A stretch of 27,765 nucleotides of DNA, taken from positions 1-27,765 of the forward strand of contig CAJMDF010000026.1 of the NCBI GenBank assembly GCA_905212085.1, written 5' to 3'. This DNA is from an uncultured Clostridium sp. GTDB taxonomy: Bacteria > Cyanobacteriota > Vampirovibrionia > Gastranaerophilales > Gastranaerophilaceae. The position numbers and the translations under genes are program-made. The notes beneath the pieces are model-generated. The model saw only the letters and a program-made list of their open reading frames with translations, was not told where the DNA came from and did no database searches. Below, in pieces: positions 15,558 to 23,800 of the stretch (the stretch's first letter is position 1; each line of letters opens with the position of its first letter).

Positions 15558-16216
15558 CAGAAAATACACCCAAACCTCGTATAAGAGTTATAAAAAAACA
15601 AATTGAAGGTATTAGATTAACTTTTGGAAGTTTACTCCTTATTTTATGTTGCACATTTTTAATGATTTTATCTACTTTTGTTCAGTTTAATGTTAATCAT
15701 TTTATAATACCTATGGGTTTATTCAGAGGAGAGCAATTATCACTAAGTGATTATATTTATACTTATAAATTGATTCCTCAAATCCCGGTTGTAATGTTTA
15801 TTTGTGCTTTTTTGGGCAGAAGGTACGGAATTACAAGTATTTTATTATATATTTTGCTTGGATTATTTATAATACCTGTTTTTGCATTAGGTGGTGGCCC
15901 CGGATATATATTTGAATATGGTTTTGGATATATTTTTGGTTATTTGCCTGCAGTATTTTTTGCAGGATCAATATTAAAGAGTGGTTATACAAATAGAAAT
16001 ATACTACATGCAGTTTTTGTAGGTGTTTTAACTATTCACCTAATCGGTATTTTATATATGCTTTTTATTGCAGGAGTAAAACATGAAGGTGCTGAATTTA
16101 TTAAGGGGTGGATATTAGCACAAAGTGGAATTAAAATTATTTATGATTTAGTATTTAGTTTTGCTGCGGTATTTATTGCTAAATATGCAAAAATTATTTT
16201 ATGGTTTTTTATGTAA
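15554..16216 (+). CDS. bioY: Biotin transporter BioY (ECF S-component)
   Basis: A 220-residue membrane protein with about six helices after a basic cytoplasmic N-terminus of about 25 residues. The glycine-rich stretch FALGGGPGYIFEYGFGYIFGYLPAVFFAG in the middle is the biotin-site signature of BioY. It takes up biotin either with an EcfAT energising module or on its own; no EcfA or EcfT gene lies in this window. It is translationally coupled to rimI (ATGA). No biotin synthesis genes are near, which fits scavenging, but that is inference. Length is slightly above the usual 180-200. Confidence 0.85.
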   Translation: MTENTPKPRIRVIKKQIEGIRLTFGSLLLILCCTFLMILSTFVQFNVNHFIIPMGLFRGEQLSLSDYIYTYKLIPQIPVVMFICAFLGRRYGITSILLYILLGLFIIPVFALGGGPGYIFEYGFGYIFGYLPAVFFAGSILKSGYTNRNILHAVFVGVLTIHLIGILYMLFIAGVKHEGAEFIKGWILAQSGIKIIYDLVFSFAAVFIAKYAKIILWFFM

Positions 16217-16229
16217 AAAGGGGTAATTT

Positions 16230-17360
16230 ATGAAAGTTCAATCAGTTAATATTTACAATCAATCTTTTGGTAATAGTCGTAAAAAGTTTGATGTCCAAGG
16301 TCATGTCGGAAGTATGTTTGATAATCTGCATCATTGCAAGCAGAGTTATAATGCTCAAAATATTATAGATACAGTAGAAAGCAATAATGTTAAAAAAATT
16401 TTAGTCAGTTCGTTATCAGGTCTAAATCCTGAAGGAAGTGATTTTTTTCAATCCGAATTAAATGCGGCAAAGGATATTGAAAGGATTAAGGGGAATGATA
16501 ATGTTAAAATTTATCCTTTAATTTCCTGTCAGCCTGGGATTGCAAAAGATACATCTGTTATTGAAAAGCTTTTGAGTGAAAATAAGTTTTATGGTATGAA
16601 ATTTCACCCGACAAATACAAATAAATCGATTAAGGACAATTTTGATATTTATTCAAAGTATTTTGATATAGCAGAAAAAAATGGTATGCCTTGTGTTTTT
16701 CATTCAACTTCTGATGGAAAATCAGATCCGCTTGAAATTATAAAATTGGCGCAGAAGCATCCAAAACATCCGGTTGTTTTATATCACATTGATTTAATGG
16801 CTTCTCCTGAGCAGATGTCTAAAACAATTGAGAATATTTCTAATTCGATTAAAGATGGAAAATCAAATCTTTATGTCGATATATCTTGGCTTACAGGCTT
16901 GTTTGACAATGCCGAACAAAATAAAAATACAATTAAACTAGCGTTAGAAAAAATAGGTTCTGATAGGATTCTTTTTGGTTCAGATGCACCTATTGCAGAA
17001 ATGGGTGATAAAGAAAAATATAGTAAATTTGCTGATTTTGTAGAAGATACTGTAAAAGAATTTTATAAAGACAAACCTGAAGATGCTGAAAAGGCATTAA
17101 ATAATATTTTTTATGATAATGCAGAAGAATTATTTGTTAATAAAAAATGGTACCAAAAACCGATTAATGAAACTGTTACGGAGCAGGTTAAAAAGTCATC
17201 TTCTTCAAATAAAAAAGGTTTATTAATAACAGCTGGAGTTATAGCTGTCGGAATTTTAGCTTTAGTTGCAAAATCTTTATTAAATTCTGATAAGCAGGGA
17301 AAATCAGATATAAATGTAAAAAATGGAGATAATCATCCATCTAAAGTTAAAAAAAATTAA
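16230..17360 (+). CDS. Amidohydrolase-2-like TIM barrel with C-terminal membrane anchor
   Basis: A 376-residue protein. Residues about 20-305 look like an amidohydrolase-related barrel: DVQGHVGS (His25), GMKFHPTN, CVFHSTSDG, VVLYHIDLMA and RILFGSDAPI, giving the expected series of His residues and the last-strand Asp. The first metal motif normally reads HxH; here it is HVG, so one ligand is missing and catalysis may be altered. After the barrel, KGLLITAGVIAVGILALVAKSLL (about 328-350) is a membrane helix, followed by a basic tail. The N-terminus MKVQSVNIYNQSFGN has no signal character. AAGGGG lies six bases before the ATG; it probably belongs to the rimI-bioY transcript. Substrate unknown. 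Confidence 0.75.
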   Translation: MKVQSVNIYNQSFGNSRKKFDVQGHVGSMFDNLHHCKQSYNAQNIIDTVESNNVKKILVSSLSGLNPEGSDFFQSELNAAKDIERIKGNDNVKIYPLISCQPGIAKDTSVIEKLLSENKFYGMKFHPTNTNKSIKDNFDIYSKYFDIAEKNGMPCVFHSTSDGKSDPLEIIKLAQKHPKHPVVLYHIDLMASPEQMSKTIENISNSIKDGKSNLYVDISWLTGLFDNAEQNKNTIKLALEKIGSDRILFGSDAPIAEMGDKEKYSKFADFVEDTVKEFYKDKPEDAEKALNNIFYDNAEELFVNKKWYQKPINETVTEQVKKSSSSNKKGLLITAGVIAVGILALVAKSLLNSDKQGKSDINVKNGDNHPSKVKKN

Positions 17361-18307
17361 TTACAAAAACAAGCTGAATAGTGATTTATTCCGACATTAT
17401 CCAGTTTTGGAATTTTTTGTGTGCAAATATCAATACATTTAGGGCATCTTGGATGAAATTTACAACCTGAAATATCTTGTTGAATTGTAGGTGGTTGTCC
17501 TTGAATAGTTTCTAATTTAGAATTTTTATTGGATGGTAAAGATCTTAAAAGAGCCTTTGAATAAGGATGTTTGGGGTTCGCAAAAAATTCTTTTGATGGT
17601 GCTGTTTCAACTATTCTGCCTGCATACATAACTGATATGTAATCAGCATTTTCTCCGACCAGAGCAAGATCATGCGTGATTAAAAGAATAGATGTATTTC
17701 TCTCTTTTTGAATCTCTTTTAAAAGCTTCATAATTTGTGCTTGAATGGTTACATCAAGTGCAGTTGTAGGCTCATCTGCGATTAGTATTTCTGCGTTGCA
17801 GCATAGAGCCATAGCAATTATTGCACGTTGTTTCATGCCGCCTGAAAATTCATGAGGATAAGCTCTCATTCTTTCTTCAGCACAAGGTATTTGAACAGCA
17901 TCTAGAGCTTCTACTGCTTTTTTATAAGCTTCTTTCCCTTTTAGTTTTTGGTGAATTTTTATAACTTCTAAAAGTTGGTTTCCGACTGTGTATAAGGGAT
18001 TTAATGATGTCATAGGATCTTGAGGTATTAATGCTATTTTAGCGCCTCTTAGGTGTTGTAAATCTTTTTTAGAATATTTTAATATATCTTTGTTTTTATA
18101 TAAAATTTCACCATCAGTAATTTTTGCAGTTTTAGGTAGTAGTTGCAGTATACTCATTGCACTCATTGTTTTGCCGCATCCTGATTCTCCAACAAGTGCG
18201 AGCATTTCTCCGACATCGAGTGAAAAATTTACATCATACAATGCTTGTCTGTAGCCGCATTCACAATTAAAACCTAAATTCAAATTCTTTACTTCTAATA
18301 TTGGCAT
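17357..18307 (-). CDS. OppD/DppD-type ABC transporter ATP-binding protein (orphan)
   Basis: A 316-residue ATPase from the ATG at 18307. Walker A GESGCGKT (40-47), Q-loop in LIPQDPMTSLNP, signature FSGGMKQRA, Walker B ILIADEPTTALD and the switch His in LLITHDLAL are all intact. The C-terminal oligopeptide extension includes CKFHPRCPKC, typical of OppD/DppD. Its partners (OppF, the permeases OppB/C and a binding protein) are not in this window, so it is an orphan here. Longer starts (18313, 18370) are open, but the promoter at 18342-18314 would begin transcription exactly at 18307. Stop overlaps the amidohydrolase stop by four bases. Confidence 0.88.
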   Translation of the reverse strand: MPILEVKNLNLGFNCECGYRQALYDVNFSLDVGEMLALVGESGCGKTMSAMSILQLLPKTAKITDGEILYKNKDILKYSKKDLQHLRGAKIALIPQDPMTSLNPLYTVGNQLLEVIKIHQKLKGKEAYKKAVEALDAVQIPCAEERMRAYPHEFSGGMKQRAIIAMALCCNAEILIADEPTTALDVTIQAQIMKLLKEIQKERNTSILLITHDLALVGENADYISVMYAGRIVETAPSKEFFANPKHPYSKALLRSLPSNKNSKLETIQGQPPTIQQDISGCKFHPRCPKCIDICTQKIPKLDNVGINHYSACFCN

Positions 18308-18313
18308 ATGCAT

Positions 18314-18342
18314 ATAGTACACCAGAATTTTAAAAGTGTGAA
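18314..18342 (-). promoter_or_regulatory. Promoter of the OppD-type ATPase; leaderless start
   Basis: On the minus strand: TTCACA (18342-18337), 17-bp spacer, TACTAT (18319-18314). The expected start is the A of the ATG at 18307, and no Shine-Dalgarno is present. Confidence 0.65.
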
Positions 18343-18363
18343 TAGTCTTGTTGGTAATATTTG

Positions 18364-18392
18364 TTAACAAATGTTAAGATATATTGTATTAA
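18364..18392 (+). promoter_or_regulatory. Promoter with a palindrome over its -35, upstream of the coiled-coil/LysM-like gene
   Basis: TTAACA (18364-18369), 17-bp spacer ending in TTG, TATTAA (18387-18392). The -35 is half of a 14-bp palindrome, TTAACA-AA-TGTTAA (18364-18377), a possible repressor site. The leader would be about 90 bases, with AAAGGG before the ATG at 18490. Confidence 0.5.
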
Positions 18393-18489
18393 TCATGCAA
18401 TTTTTCAATAAAAAATTTTTTTATAAAAGCATAAGGGGATATTTAAAAATTTAATTTTCTTGTCACGGGGAAAATTAGAAAGGGAAAAA

Positions 18490-20097
18490 ATGACAGACGT
18501 AAAAAAAGTTGATGTTGTCAATGGAAATACGACTAGATCTCAATCAGTTTCAAATCCTGTTGAAAAAGAAAAAGCTGAAAAAGCAAAGTTGAATGCAGAA
18601 ATTCAAAGAGAATTGACAACAAAGGATGCTCGTAAAAAAGCAATAGAAGAAGCAAAACAAGCATATTTGAGTTTTGGTACAGTTGAAGGAAAAGAAGTTG
18701 CATCTGAAAAAGAAGCTGAAAAAATGGCTAAAAATTATGTTAAAGATCAACAATATGAAGAAAATTCAAATTCAACTCAAGTATTTATGGACAAAGAAGC
18801 ATACAAAGCTGCTGAAAAAGCTCGTAAAGAACAAAGAAAACAGTTGATTGAACAATACAGAAAAGAAGGCTTAAGCAGAAAAGAAGCAAAACAAAAAGCT
18901 GATGCTCAATTACCTGAAAATGAATATTTAAGAAAAGGTATTTTCGGGCAAAAGAAAACTCGTAAATATATTGAAAATCATAAAGATTTGTTCTATGACG
19001 AAAAAGGAAACTTCTCAAGTGATAAATTTAAACAAACAGCATTGAAATTCGCAAACACACATACTGAAGAAGGCGAAGCAGAAAACCATTATTTAAGTCT
19101 TAAAGAAAGACGAGAAGTTGCAGAAAAAGAAAATGTAAAAGCAAGTGTTATCAAAAATATTGCTAAAAAATCAAATTTAGGTTATGAAAGAGATAACACA
19201 AACTTATATAGAGGCCTATATGTTGCAGGCATGACAGGTGTTGGCGCCGGAATTGGAGCTGCACTTGGTACATCAGGAATATTAGCAGGAAATGTTGTTG
19301 CAACAGCTACATCTACAGCTACAGCAACATCAAACGCGGTTGCAAATATCTATGATGAAGCAGGTAATGTAATTGAGTCTTCAACAGCGACAAATACAGC
19401 TACATCATCAGATACAGCTACAGCAAGTGCAAAATCAGGATTAAGCAGTGCTGCTCAAGGTGCTAAAGCAGGTTCTTTAATGGGTTTAGGCTTAGGTTTG
19501 GCAACAATGGGATTTATCAAAGACAGAGGTAATAAAGAAGCAAAAATTTATACTCCTGGTAATGGTAAAGAACCGGAACCTGTTCCTACAAAACCTCCTG
19601 TTAATGAACCAAATGTACCGGTAAATGATGCTCCTTGTGATAATGATTGTCCGTTAACTCCGGATCAAGAATCTCAAACTAATAGTATTGATATGCCAAT
19701 TTGTCAATACAAACCTAAAAAAGGTGAATATTGGGCAGGTATTGTAGCTGCTAAATACGGAATTAAAGACCAAAAAGAATTAATGAATGCAGTTCACGAA
19801 TTGAAAAAACAACACGGTATTACAAATTTCAAATTAAATGTTCAACCAAAAGTTTTAAATTTACCTGAAGAACTTTTAGGACATAAAATTGATTGTGATG
19901 CTGAGGTAAAAGTAAAAACAGATAAATTTAAAAAACAAGCAAAATATACAGGTAAATATACAAACCCACAAACTCAAGAAACAGTTACAGTATACTTCTA
20001 TACAGATTGTAACGGAAACAGAAGTAAAACATATTCAACACCTGAAGCTCGTGATGCTGCTATGGAAAAATCTAGACAAGCTCAAAAAGCAGCATAA
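18490..20097 (+). CDS. Coiled-coil, glycine-zipper and LysM-like multidomain protein
   Basis: A 535-residue protein from the ATG at 18490 (AAAGGG upstream; the open frame to 18460 lacks an RBS). Residues 1-235 are highly charged, Lys/Glu/Ala-rich and probably coiled coil. Residues 242-275 are a Gly/Ala-rich hydrophobic zipper, followed by an Ala/Thr/Ser repeat-like region (about 270-320) and a second hydrophobic stretch near 330-345. A Pro-rich linker follows, then a LysM-like domain YKPKKGEYWAGIVAAKYGI (from Tyr407) with a beta-rich tail. There is no classical signal peptide. I infer an envelope or peptidoglycan-associated structural protein. Codon choice (many CAA, GCA, AAA) looks like that of a highly expressed gene. 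Function unproven. Confidence 0.65.
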   Translation: MTDVKKVDVVNGNTTRSQSVSNPVEKEKAEKAKLNAEIQRELTTKDARKKAIEEAKQAYLSFGTVEGKEVASEKEAEKMAKNYVKDQQYEENSNSTQVFMDKEAYKAAEKARKEQRKQLIEQYRKEGLSRKEAKQKADAQLPENEYLRKGIFGQKKTRKYIENHKDLFYDEKGNFSSDKFKQTALKFANTHTEEGEAENHYLSLKERREVAEKENVKASVIKNIAKKSNLGYERDNTNLYRGLYVAGMTGVGAGIGAALGTSGILAGNVVATATSTATATSNAVANIYDEAGNVIESSTATNTATSSDTATASAKSGLSSAAQGAKAGSLMGLGLGLATMGFIKDRGNKEAKIYTPGNGKEPEPVPTKPPVNEPNVPVNDAPCDNDCPLTPDQESQTNSIDMPICQYKPKKGEYWAGIVAAKYGIKDQKELMNAVHELKKQHGITNFKLNVQPKVLNLPEELLGHKIDCDAEVKVKTDKFKKQAKYTGKYTNPQTQETVTVYFYTDCNGNRSKTYSTPEARDAAMEKSRQAQKAA

Positions 20098-20133
20098 ATA
20101 TCAACTAAAATTACGTCTCCTTTTTATAATAAA

Positions 20134-20166
20134 AAAAGACCTTCCTAAAAAGTTGGAAGGTCTTTT
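20134..20166. terminator. Bidirectional intrinsic terminator
   Basis: A 12-bp perfect stem (20134-20145 with 20155-20166), AAAAGACCTTCC paired to GGAAGGTCTTTT, with a 9-base loop; three more A's precede the stem. It lies between the LysM-like gene (+) and ispE (-), whose stop codon overlaps the right edge. Confidence 0.88.
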
Positions 20167-20974
20167 AATTTGCGACACAAATCCCTTGTTCAGTACTTAC
20201 AAGGTTATTTGCAGTCCAATAATCATTTGTGGGGTAAAACTCCATATTAACACTAAAATAAGTAGATCCCGAACCTGACATAATCGATTGCGGGTATAAG
20301 TCTTTTATATTTTGTAATTCTTTGTAATCATCTATTAAAGCCCATTCTAGGTCATTTCTGAAATTCTCTTTTGAGCCGTATTTTGATTGGAAATTTTGAG
20401 AGTTCTTTTGAGAATATTTTGTATATGCTTCTTTTGCGCTTATTCCTAAATTTTTAGGTTTAATCAAAGAAATTGAAAATTTTTCAAAAGGAAGTTTTTC
20501 TAAAATTTCACCTCTGCCTTTTGTCATTTGTCGTCCGCCTTCAAGACAGAAATTTAAATCTGATCCAAGTTGTGCGCAAAGTGTGTGCAATTTCTCTTTT
20601 GATAAAGGTTCGTCAAAAATTTTGTTCAATCCGTATAAAGTTCCCGCTGCATCTGTGCTACCACCTGCAAGACCTGCTGCGACAGGGATATTTTTATCTA
20701 TATAAATATCAATTTTATAAGGTTGTAGATTTGTATTTTCTATAAATAGTTTTGCAGCTTTATATACCAGATTTTTTTCATCATATGGAATTTCATTATT
20801 ATTGCCTGATAGATGTATTTTAGATTTATCCGACTTTTCAATATTAATAGTCAAATAGTCATAGAGGCTGATTGTCTGCATGATGCTTTCTATATTATGA
20901 AAACCATCTTCTCTTTTGCCTAAGACTTTTAGAGTTAAATTAATTTTTGCGGGACATTGAATTTTAATTTCCAT
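20165..20974 (-). CDS. ispE: 4-diphosphocytidyl-2-C-methyl-D-erythritol kinase
   Basis: A 269-residue GHMP kinase of the MEP isoprenoid pathway; it phosphorylates CDP-methylerythritol with ATP. Visible: CPAKINLTLKV with Lys10, the ATP loop PVAAGLAGGSTDAAG (97-111) with the catalytic Asp108, and the C-terminal SIMSGSGSTYFSV. Slightly shorter than the E. coli enzyme (283). The start overlaps the end of rsmA by 11 bases, with GGAGG 12 bases upstream inside rsmA. The rsmA-ispE pairing is common in Firmicutes and Cyanobacteria. Shows that this organism makes isoprenoids by the MEP route. Confidence 0.95.
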   Translation of the reverse strand: MEIKIQCPAKINLTLKVLGKREDGFHNIESIMQTISLYDYLTINIEKSDKSKIHLSGNNNEIPYDEKNLVYKAAKLFIENTNLQPYKIDIYIDKNIPVAAGLAGGSTDAAGTLYGLNKIFDEPLSKEKLHTLCAQLGSDLNFCLEGGRQMTKGRGEILEKLPFEKFSISLIKPKNLGISAKEAYTKYSQKNSQNFQSKYGSKENFRNDLEWALIDDYKELQNIKDLYPQSIMSGSGSTYFSVNMEFYPTNDYWTANNLVSTEQGICVAN

Positions 20975-21806
20975 TGTTTAGCAAAGCCTCCGACAATTTC
21001 CCGAAAGTTTCTATTGAGAGTTTTTCACCTCTTACATTTTCATCAAGATTTAGTTTTGCAAGAGCGTTTTGAATATTTTCTTTTGCAAATCCTGCAGATA
21101 AAAGGCAATTTTTAATATTTTTTCTTCGTTGTGAAAATCCTGCTTTAACAGTTTTTCTAAAATGAGAATAATCTGTTAATTCAAGCAGGGGTTTTTCTCT
21201 CACATCAAGTTTTACTAATGCTGAATTAACTTTTGGAGCAGGATAAAAAGAGCGTCTTCCTACTAATTTCATGATTTTTACATCAGCCCAAAATTGTGAA
21301 AGAATTGTCAAAAGTCCGTATTGTTTCCCTGAAGAATTTTCATTTGCAGCCATTCTTCTGGCTACTTCTTCTTGCACCATTAATAAAATATCGGTTATTT
21401 TATTTCTGTTTTTGTTATTCAAATCATCTACTTCGCCAAGTAAGTGAGCAATGATAGGACTTGTGATGTAGTATGGAATATTTGCAACGACTTTTACTTT
21501 GCCTTCACATAATTCTGACAAATCTTGTTTCAAAATATCATTATGGATTATTTCAAGATTTGGAGCATCAAGTTTTTGCAATTCTTTTATTGCTTCTTCA
21601 TCAAGTTCAATTGCAATAACTCGTTTGGCATGCTTTACTAATTGTTCTGTTACAAATCCCACTCCGGGACCGATTTCAATTACAGTATCATCAGGTTTAA
21701 TATCTGCAAAGTCAATAATATCAGCGATAGTCTGCCCGTCAATAAGAAAGTTTTGACCAAGTCTTTTTTTAGTTCTAAAGTATTTTGCCCGTTCGAAGTA
21801 GTTCAT
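20964..21806 (-). CDS. rsmA: 16S rRNA dimethyladenosine transferase
   Basis: A 280-residue SAM-dependent methylase (KsgA) that dimethylates A1518 and A1519 in helix 45 of 16S rRNA. Seen: KKRLGQNFLID (13-23), the SAM loop VIEIGPGVGFVTEQL (from about 42), and the catalytic NIPYYITSPII. The C-terminal basic domain with GFSQRRKNIKN is complete. The frame is open to 21911, but family alignment and a TATAAT whose start site falls next to the ATG at 21806 fix this start, giving a leaderless message. It is followed by the overlapping ispE. Confidence 0.95.
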   Translation of the reverse strand: MNYFERAKYFRTKKRLGQNFLIDGQTIADIIDFADIKPDDTVIEIGPGVGFVTEQLVKHAKRVIAIELDEEAIKELQKLDAPNLEIIHNDILKQDLSELCEGKVKVVANIPYYITSPIIAHLLGEVDDLNNKNRNKITDILLMVQEEVARRMAANENSSGKQYGLLTILSQFWADVKIMKLVGRRSFYPAPKVNSALVKLDVREKPLLELTDYSHFRKTVKAGFSQRRKNIKNCLLSAGFAKENIQNALAKLNLDENVRGEKLSIETFGKLSEALLNNGN

Positions 21807-21813
21807 CTTACCT

Positions 21814-21880
21814 ATTATAATACCACACACAGGTAAATGTTTTAATAATTTTTTTTTGTTAATTTTGTGGATGTTATAAT
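21814..21880. promoter_or_regulatory. Divergent promoters of rsmA and glutamate-cysteine ligase
   Basis: Minus strand: TATAAT (21819-21814), with the start predicted at about 21807, next to the rsmA ATG at 21806; the -35 is weak. Plus strand: TGTTATAAT (21872-21880), an extended -10 for the ligase gene, with AGGGGG before its GTG at 21897. Confidence 0.6.
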
Positions 21881-21896
21881 TGAATAGGGGGTAAAT

Positions 21897-23222
21897 GTGA
21901 GTAACATTCAAACACAGGAAAAATTGGATAAAAAAGAGATTTTAAAATTGTTTCAAAAAGGTTGTAAACCAGCGGAACAATTCAGAATAGGTATTGAATA
22001 TGAAAGACTGCCTATTTTTTCTGTGACGTCAAAAGCTGTTGATTATTCTTCGGATAATGGTGTATGCAATTTTTTGAGAAATTTTGCTAAGGAAGAAAAT
22101 TGGGATTATATTACCGATGATTATAATATCATTGGGTTGAAACAAGAGCATGACACTGTAACTCTTGAGCCCGGGTGTCAAGTTGAATTGAGTTTGAAAC
22201 CTGAAAAAACTATTGATCATATTAAAAATAAAGTTGACGATTTGGACAAAAAAATGTCACCTATTTTGGATAAAATGGGAATTACACTTTTGAATTACGG
22301 AGTATCTCCATTATCTACTCATAAGTCAATAAATCTAATTCCTAAAAAACGTTATCATATTATGGCAAAGTATTTGTGGGGAATTTTATCCGATGTTATG
22401 ATGCGGGAAACTGCAGGGATTCAGTGTTGTGTTGATTTTGAAAGTGAAGAAGATGCAATTGACAAATTCCGTATAGCAAATAAATTAATCCCTTTTATGA
22501 CAGCGATGTTTGCAAATTCTCCTATAAGAGGCGGGGTAGAGACTGGGTATAAAAGTTTTAGAGCTCTAAGCTGGTTAAATACTGATAATGACAGATGTGG
22601 TTTTGTCGGACAAATTGACGATAAATTTTCTTTTGAAGAATATTTGGATTATGTACTTGAATCCCCAATGATTTTTGTTAACAGAGAATCTGGTGCTATT
22701 CCGATAAACGGAAAAATAGATTTTAATCAGTTTATGCAATCAGGTTATGAAGATTTTCAGGCTGATATAAATGATTTTATGCTTCATGCAAATTTATATT
22801 TTCCTGAAGTTAGAATGCGCAATTTTATAGAAATCAGAAACCATGATTGTGTAGGGAAAAATTTGCAATATTCAATCTTAGCGATTTATAAAGGTATTTT
22901 ATATAATCATAGTGCTATACAGGAAATTGAAGAATTAATGAAAGATTTTGAATATAGAGATTTTTCGGAACTAAGATATAATGTTCCAAAAAGTGCTTTG
23001 AATTCAAAAATCGGGAAATATTTAGTAAAAGATATTGCAAAAGAAATTTTATATATTGCTGAAAAATCTTTAATAGAGATGGATACAGGCGAAGAAAAAT
23101 ACCTTGACACCATAAAAGAATATACATTAAACGGTATAAGTCCTGCTGATGTAATTATAAGAAATTGGAACGGGACTTGGAATAAGGATATTAAAAAACT
23201 TATAAAGTTTGTGAGTGAATAA
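21897..23222 (+). CDS. Glutamate-cysteine ligase, GCS2/plant-alphaproteobacterial type
   Basis: A 441-residue enzyme forming gamma-glutamylcysteine from Glu, Cys and ATP, the first step of glutathione synthesis. Family blocks seen: FRIGIEYERLPIF (the GxExE-like metal/ATP motif), TVTLEPGCQVELSLKP, PKKRYHIMAKYLW, ETAGIQCCVDFESEEDA and PFMTAMFANSPIRGG. These match the GCS2 group found in plants, Alphaproteobacteria and Cyanobacteria rather than E. coli GshA. Start is GTG with AGGGGG at good spacing. No glutathione synthetase gene is next to it. The organism may make glutathione or only gamma-Glu-Cys. Family sure, product moderately sure. Confidence 0.88.
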   Translation: MSNIQTQEKLDKKEILKLFQKGCKPAEQFRIGIEYERLPIFSVTSKAVDYSSDNGVCNFLRNFAKEENWDYITDDYNIIGLKQEHDTVTLEPGCQVELSLKPEKTIDHIKNKVDDLDKKMSPILDKMGITLLNYGVSPLSTHKSINLIPKKRYHIMAKYLWGILSDVMMRETAGIQCCVDFESEEDAIDKFRIANKLIPFMTAMFANSPIRGGVETGYKSFRALSWLNTDNDRCGFVGQIDDKFSFEEYLDYVLESPMIFVNRESGAIPINGKIDFNQFMQSGYEDFQADINDFMLHANLYFPEVRMRNFIEIRNHDCVGKNLQYSILAIYKGILYNHSAIQEIEELMKDFEYRDFSELRYNVPKSALNSKIGKYLVKDIAKEILYIAEKSLIEMDTGEEKYLDTIKEYTLNGISPADVIIRNWNGTWNKDIKKLIKFVSE

Positions 23223-23234
23223 TTACTTTTCTGG

Positions 23235-23286
23235 TTGCATATATAGAATTATGTGATAATATTTCACTATGTTTTCATATATGAAA
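23235..23286 (+). promoter_or_regulatory. Promoter region with two copies of a TTTCATATATRGAAA-type operator
   Basis: Copy 1 is TTGCATATATAGAAT (23235-23249). Copy 2 is a perfect 14-bp palindrome, TTTCATATATGAAA (23273-23286). Between them is an extended -10, TGTGATAAT (23252-23260), so copy 1 covers the -35 and copy 2 lies just after the expected start. That is the arrangement of a repressor-controlled promoter. Two further copies lie beside the XRE gene. Confidence 0.6.
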
Positions 23287-23305
23287 CCTAGAAAGTGAGT
23301 AAAAT

Positions 23306-23524
23306 ATGTCATATTTTATAAAAGAAATTGAAAATAAACTTACAAAACAAGAATTTGCTATGGCGAAATTAATGGTATCTTGGTATAAAAATTCTGAAAT
23401 AGCAATGCAATTAAATGTAAGTGTCAGTTTAGTAAAGGTTGTTTTATCTAATGTTTTTAATAAATTAAATGCAAGAAATAGAGCTAATGCTTCTTATATT
23501 TTAGGTTTAGGAACAATCAAATAA
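23306..23524 (+). CDS. Stand-alone LuxR/GerE-type HTH protein
   Basis: A 72-residue protein that is essentially only a LuxR-type HTH: LTKQEFAMAKLMVSWYKNSEIAMQLNVSVSLVKVVLSNVFNKLNARNRANA. The pattern 'LT..E.....L...G.S..EIA..L.VS..TV...L..I..KL...NR..A' is clear, though the usual Thr-Val before the recognition helix is Leu-Val. With no sensor or receiver domain it would be a bare DNA-binding or modulator protein. Its promoter carries two copies of the motif that also flanks the convergent XRE gene, so XRE probably controls it. Its stop directly abuts the XRE stop. Confidence 0.7.
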   Translation: MSYFIKEIENKLTKQEFAMAKLMVSWYKNSEIAMQLNVSVSLVKVVLSNVFNKLNARNRANASYILGLGTIK

Positions 23525-23800
23525 TTATTTTTCTATAAGTGAAAAATTTTCCGGCAATTTATCTTCAAGTTCTTTTATTAAATCTGACAATTTCATATCA
23601 AGAGCTTCACAAATTGACCATAAGGATATTAGTTTGGGTTCGTTCTTGCTGTTTTCAAGTCTGCTTAATAAAGATTTCGGAATATCATATTCATATGCAA
23701 GTAATCTTATAGATTTATTTTTCTTAGCTCGTTCTTCTTTTAGAATTTGTGCTAATGTTTCAAAAATTATATCTGATTTTTTGCTGTTAATGTGTTTCAT
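23525..23800 (-). CDS. XRE-family (HTH_3) transcriptional regulator
   Basis: A 91-residue single-domain regulator. Residues about 12-74 form a Cro/CI-type HTH: LAQILKEERAKKNKSIRLLAYEYDIPKSLLSRLENSKNEPKLISLWSICEALDMKLSDLI, with the classic recognition helix SLLSRLENSKNEP. It has no metal, protease or ligand domain. One copy of the local motif overlaps its own start codon (23795-23809) and another lies 40 bases upstream, so autorepression is likely. A minus-strand TAGAAT at 23814-23809 would start transcription two or three bases before the ATG (near-leaderless), but its -35 is poor. Confidence 0.85.
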   Translation of the reverse strand: MKHINSKKSDIIFETLAQILKEERAKKNKSIRLLAYEYDIPKSLLSRLENSKNEPKLISLWSICEALDMKLSDLIKELEDKLPENFSLIEK

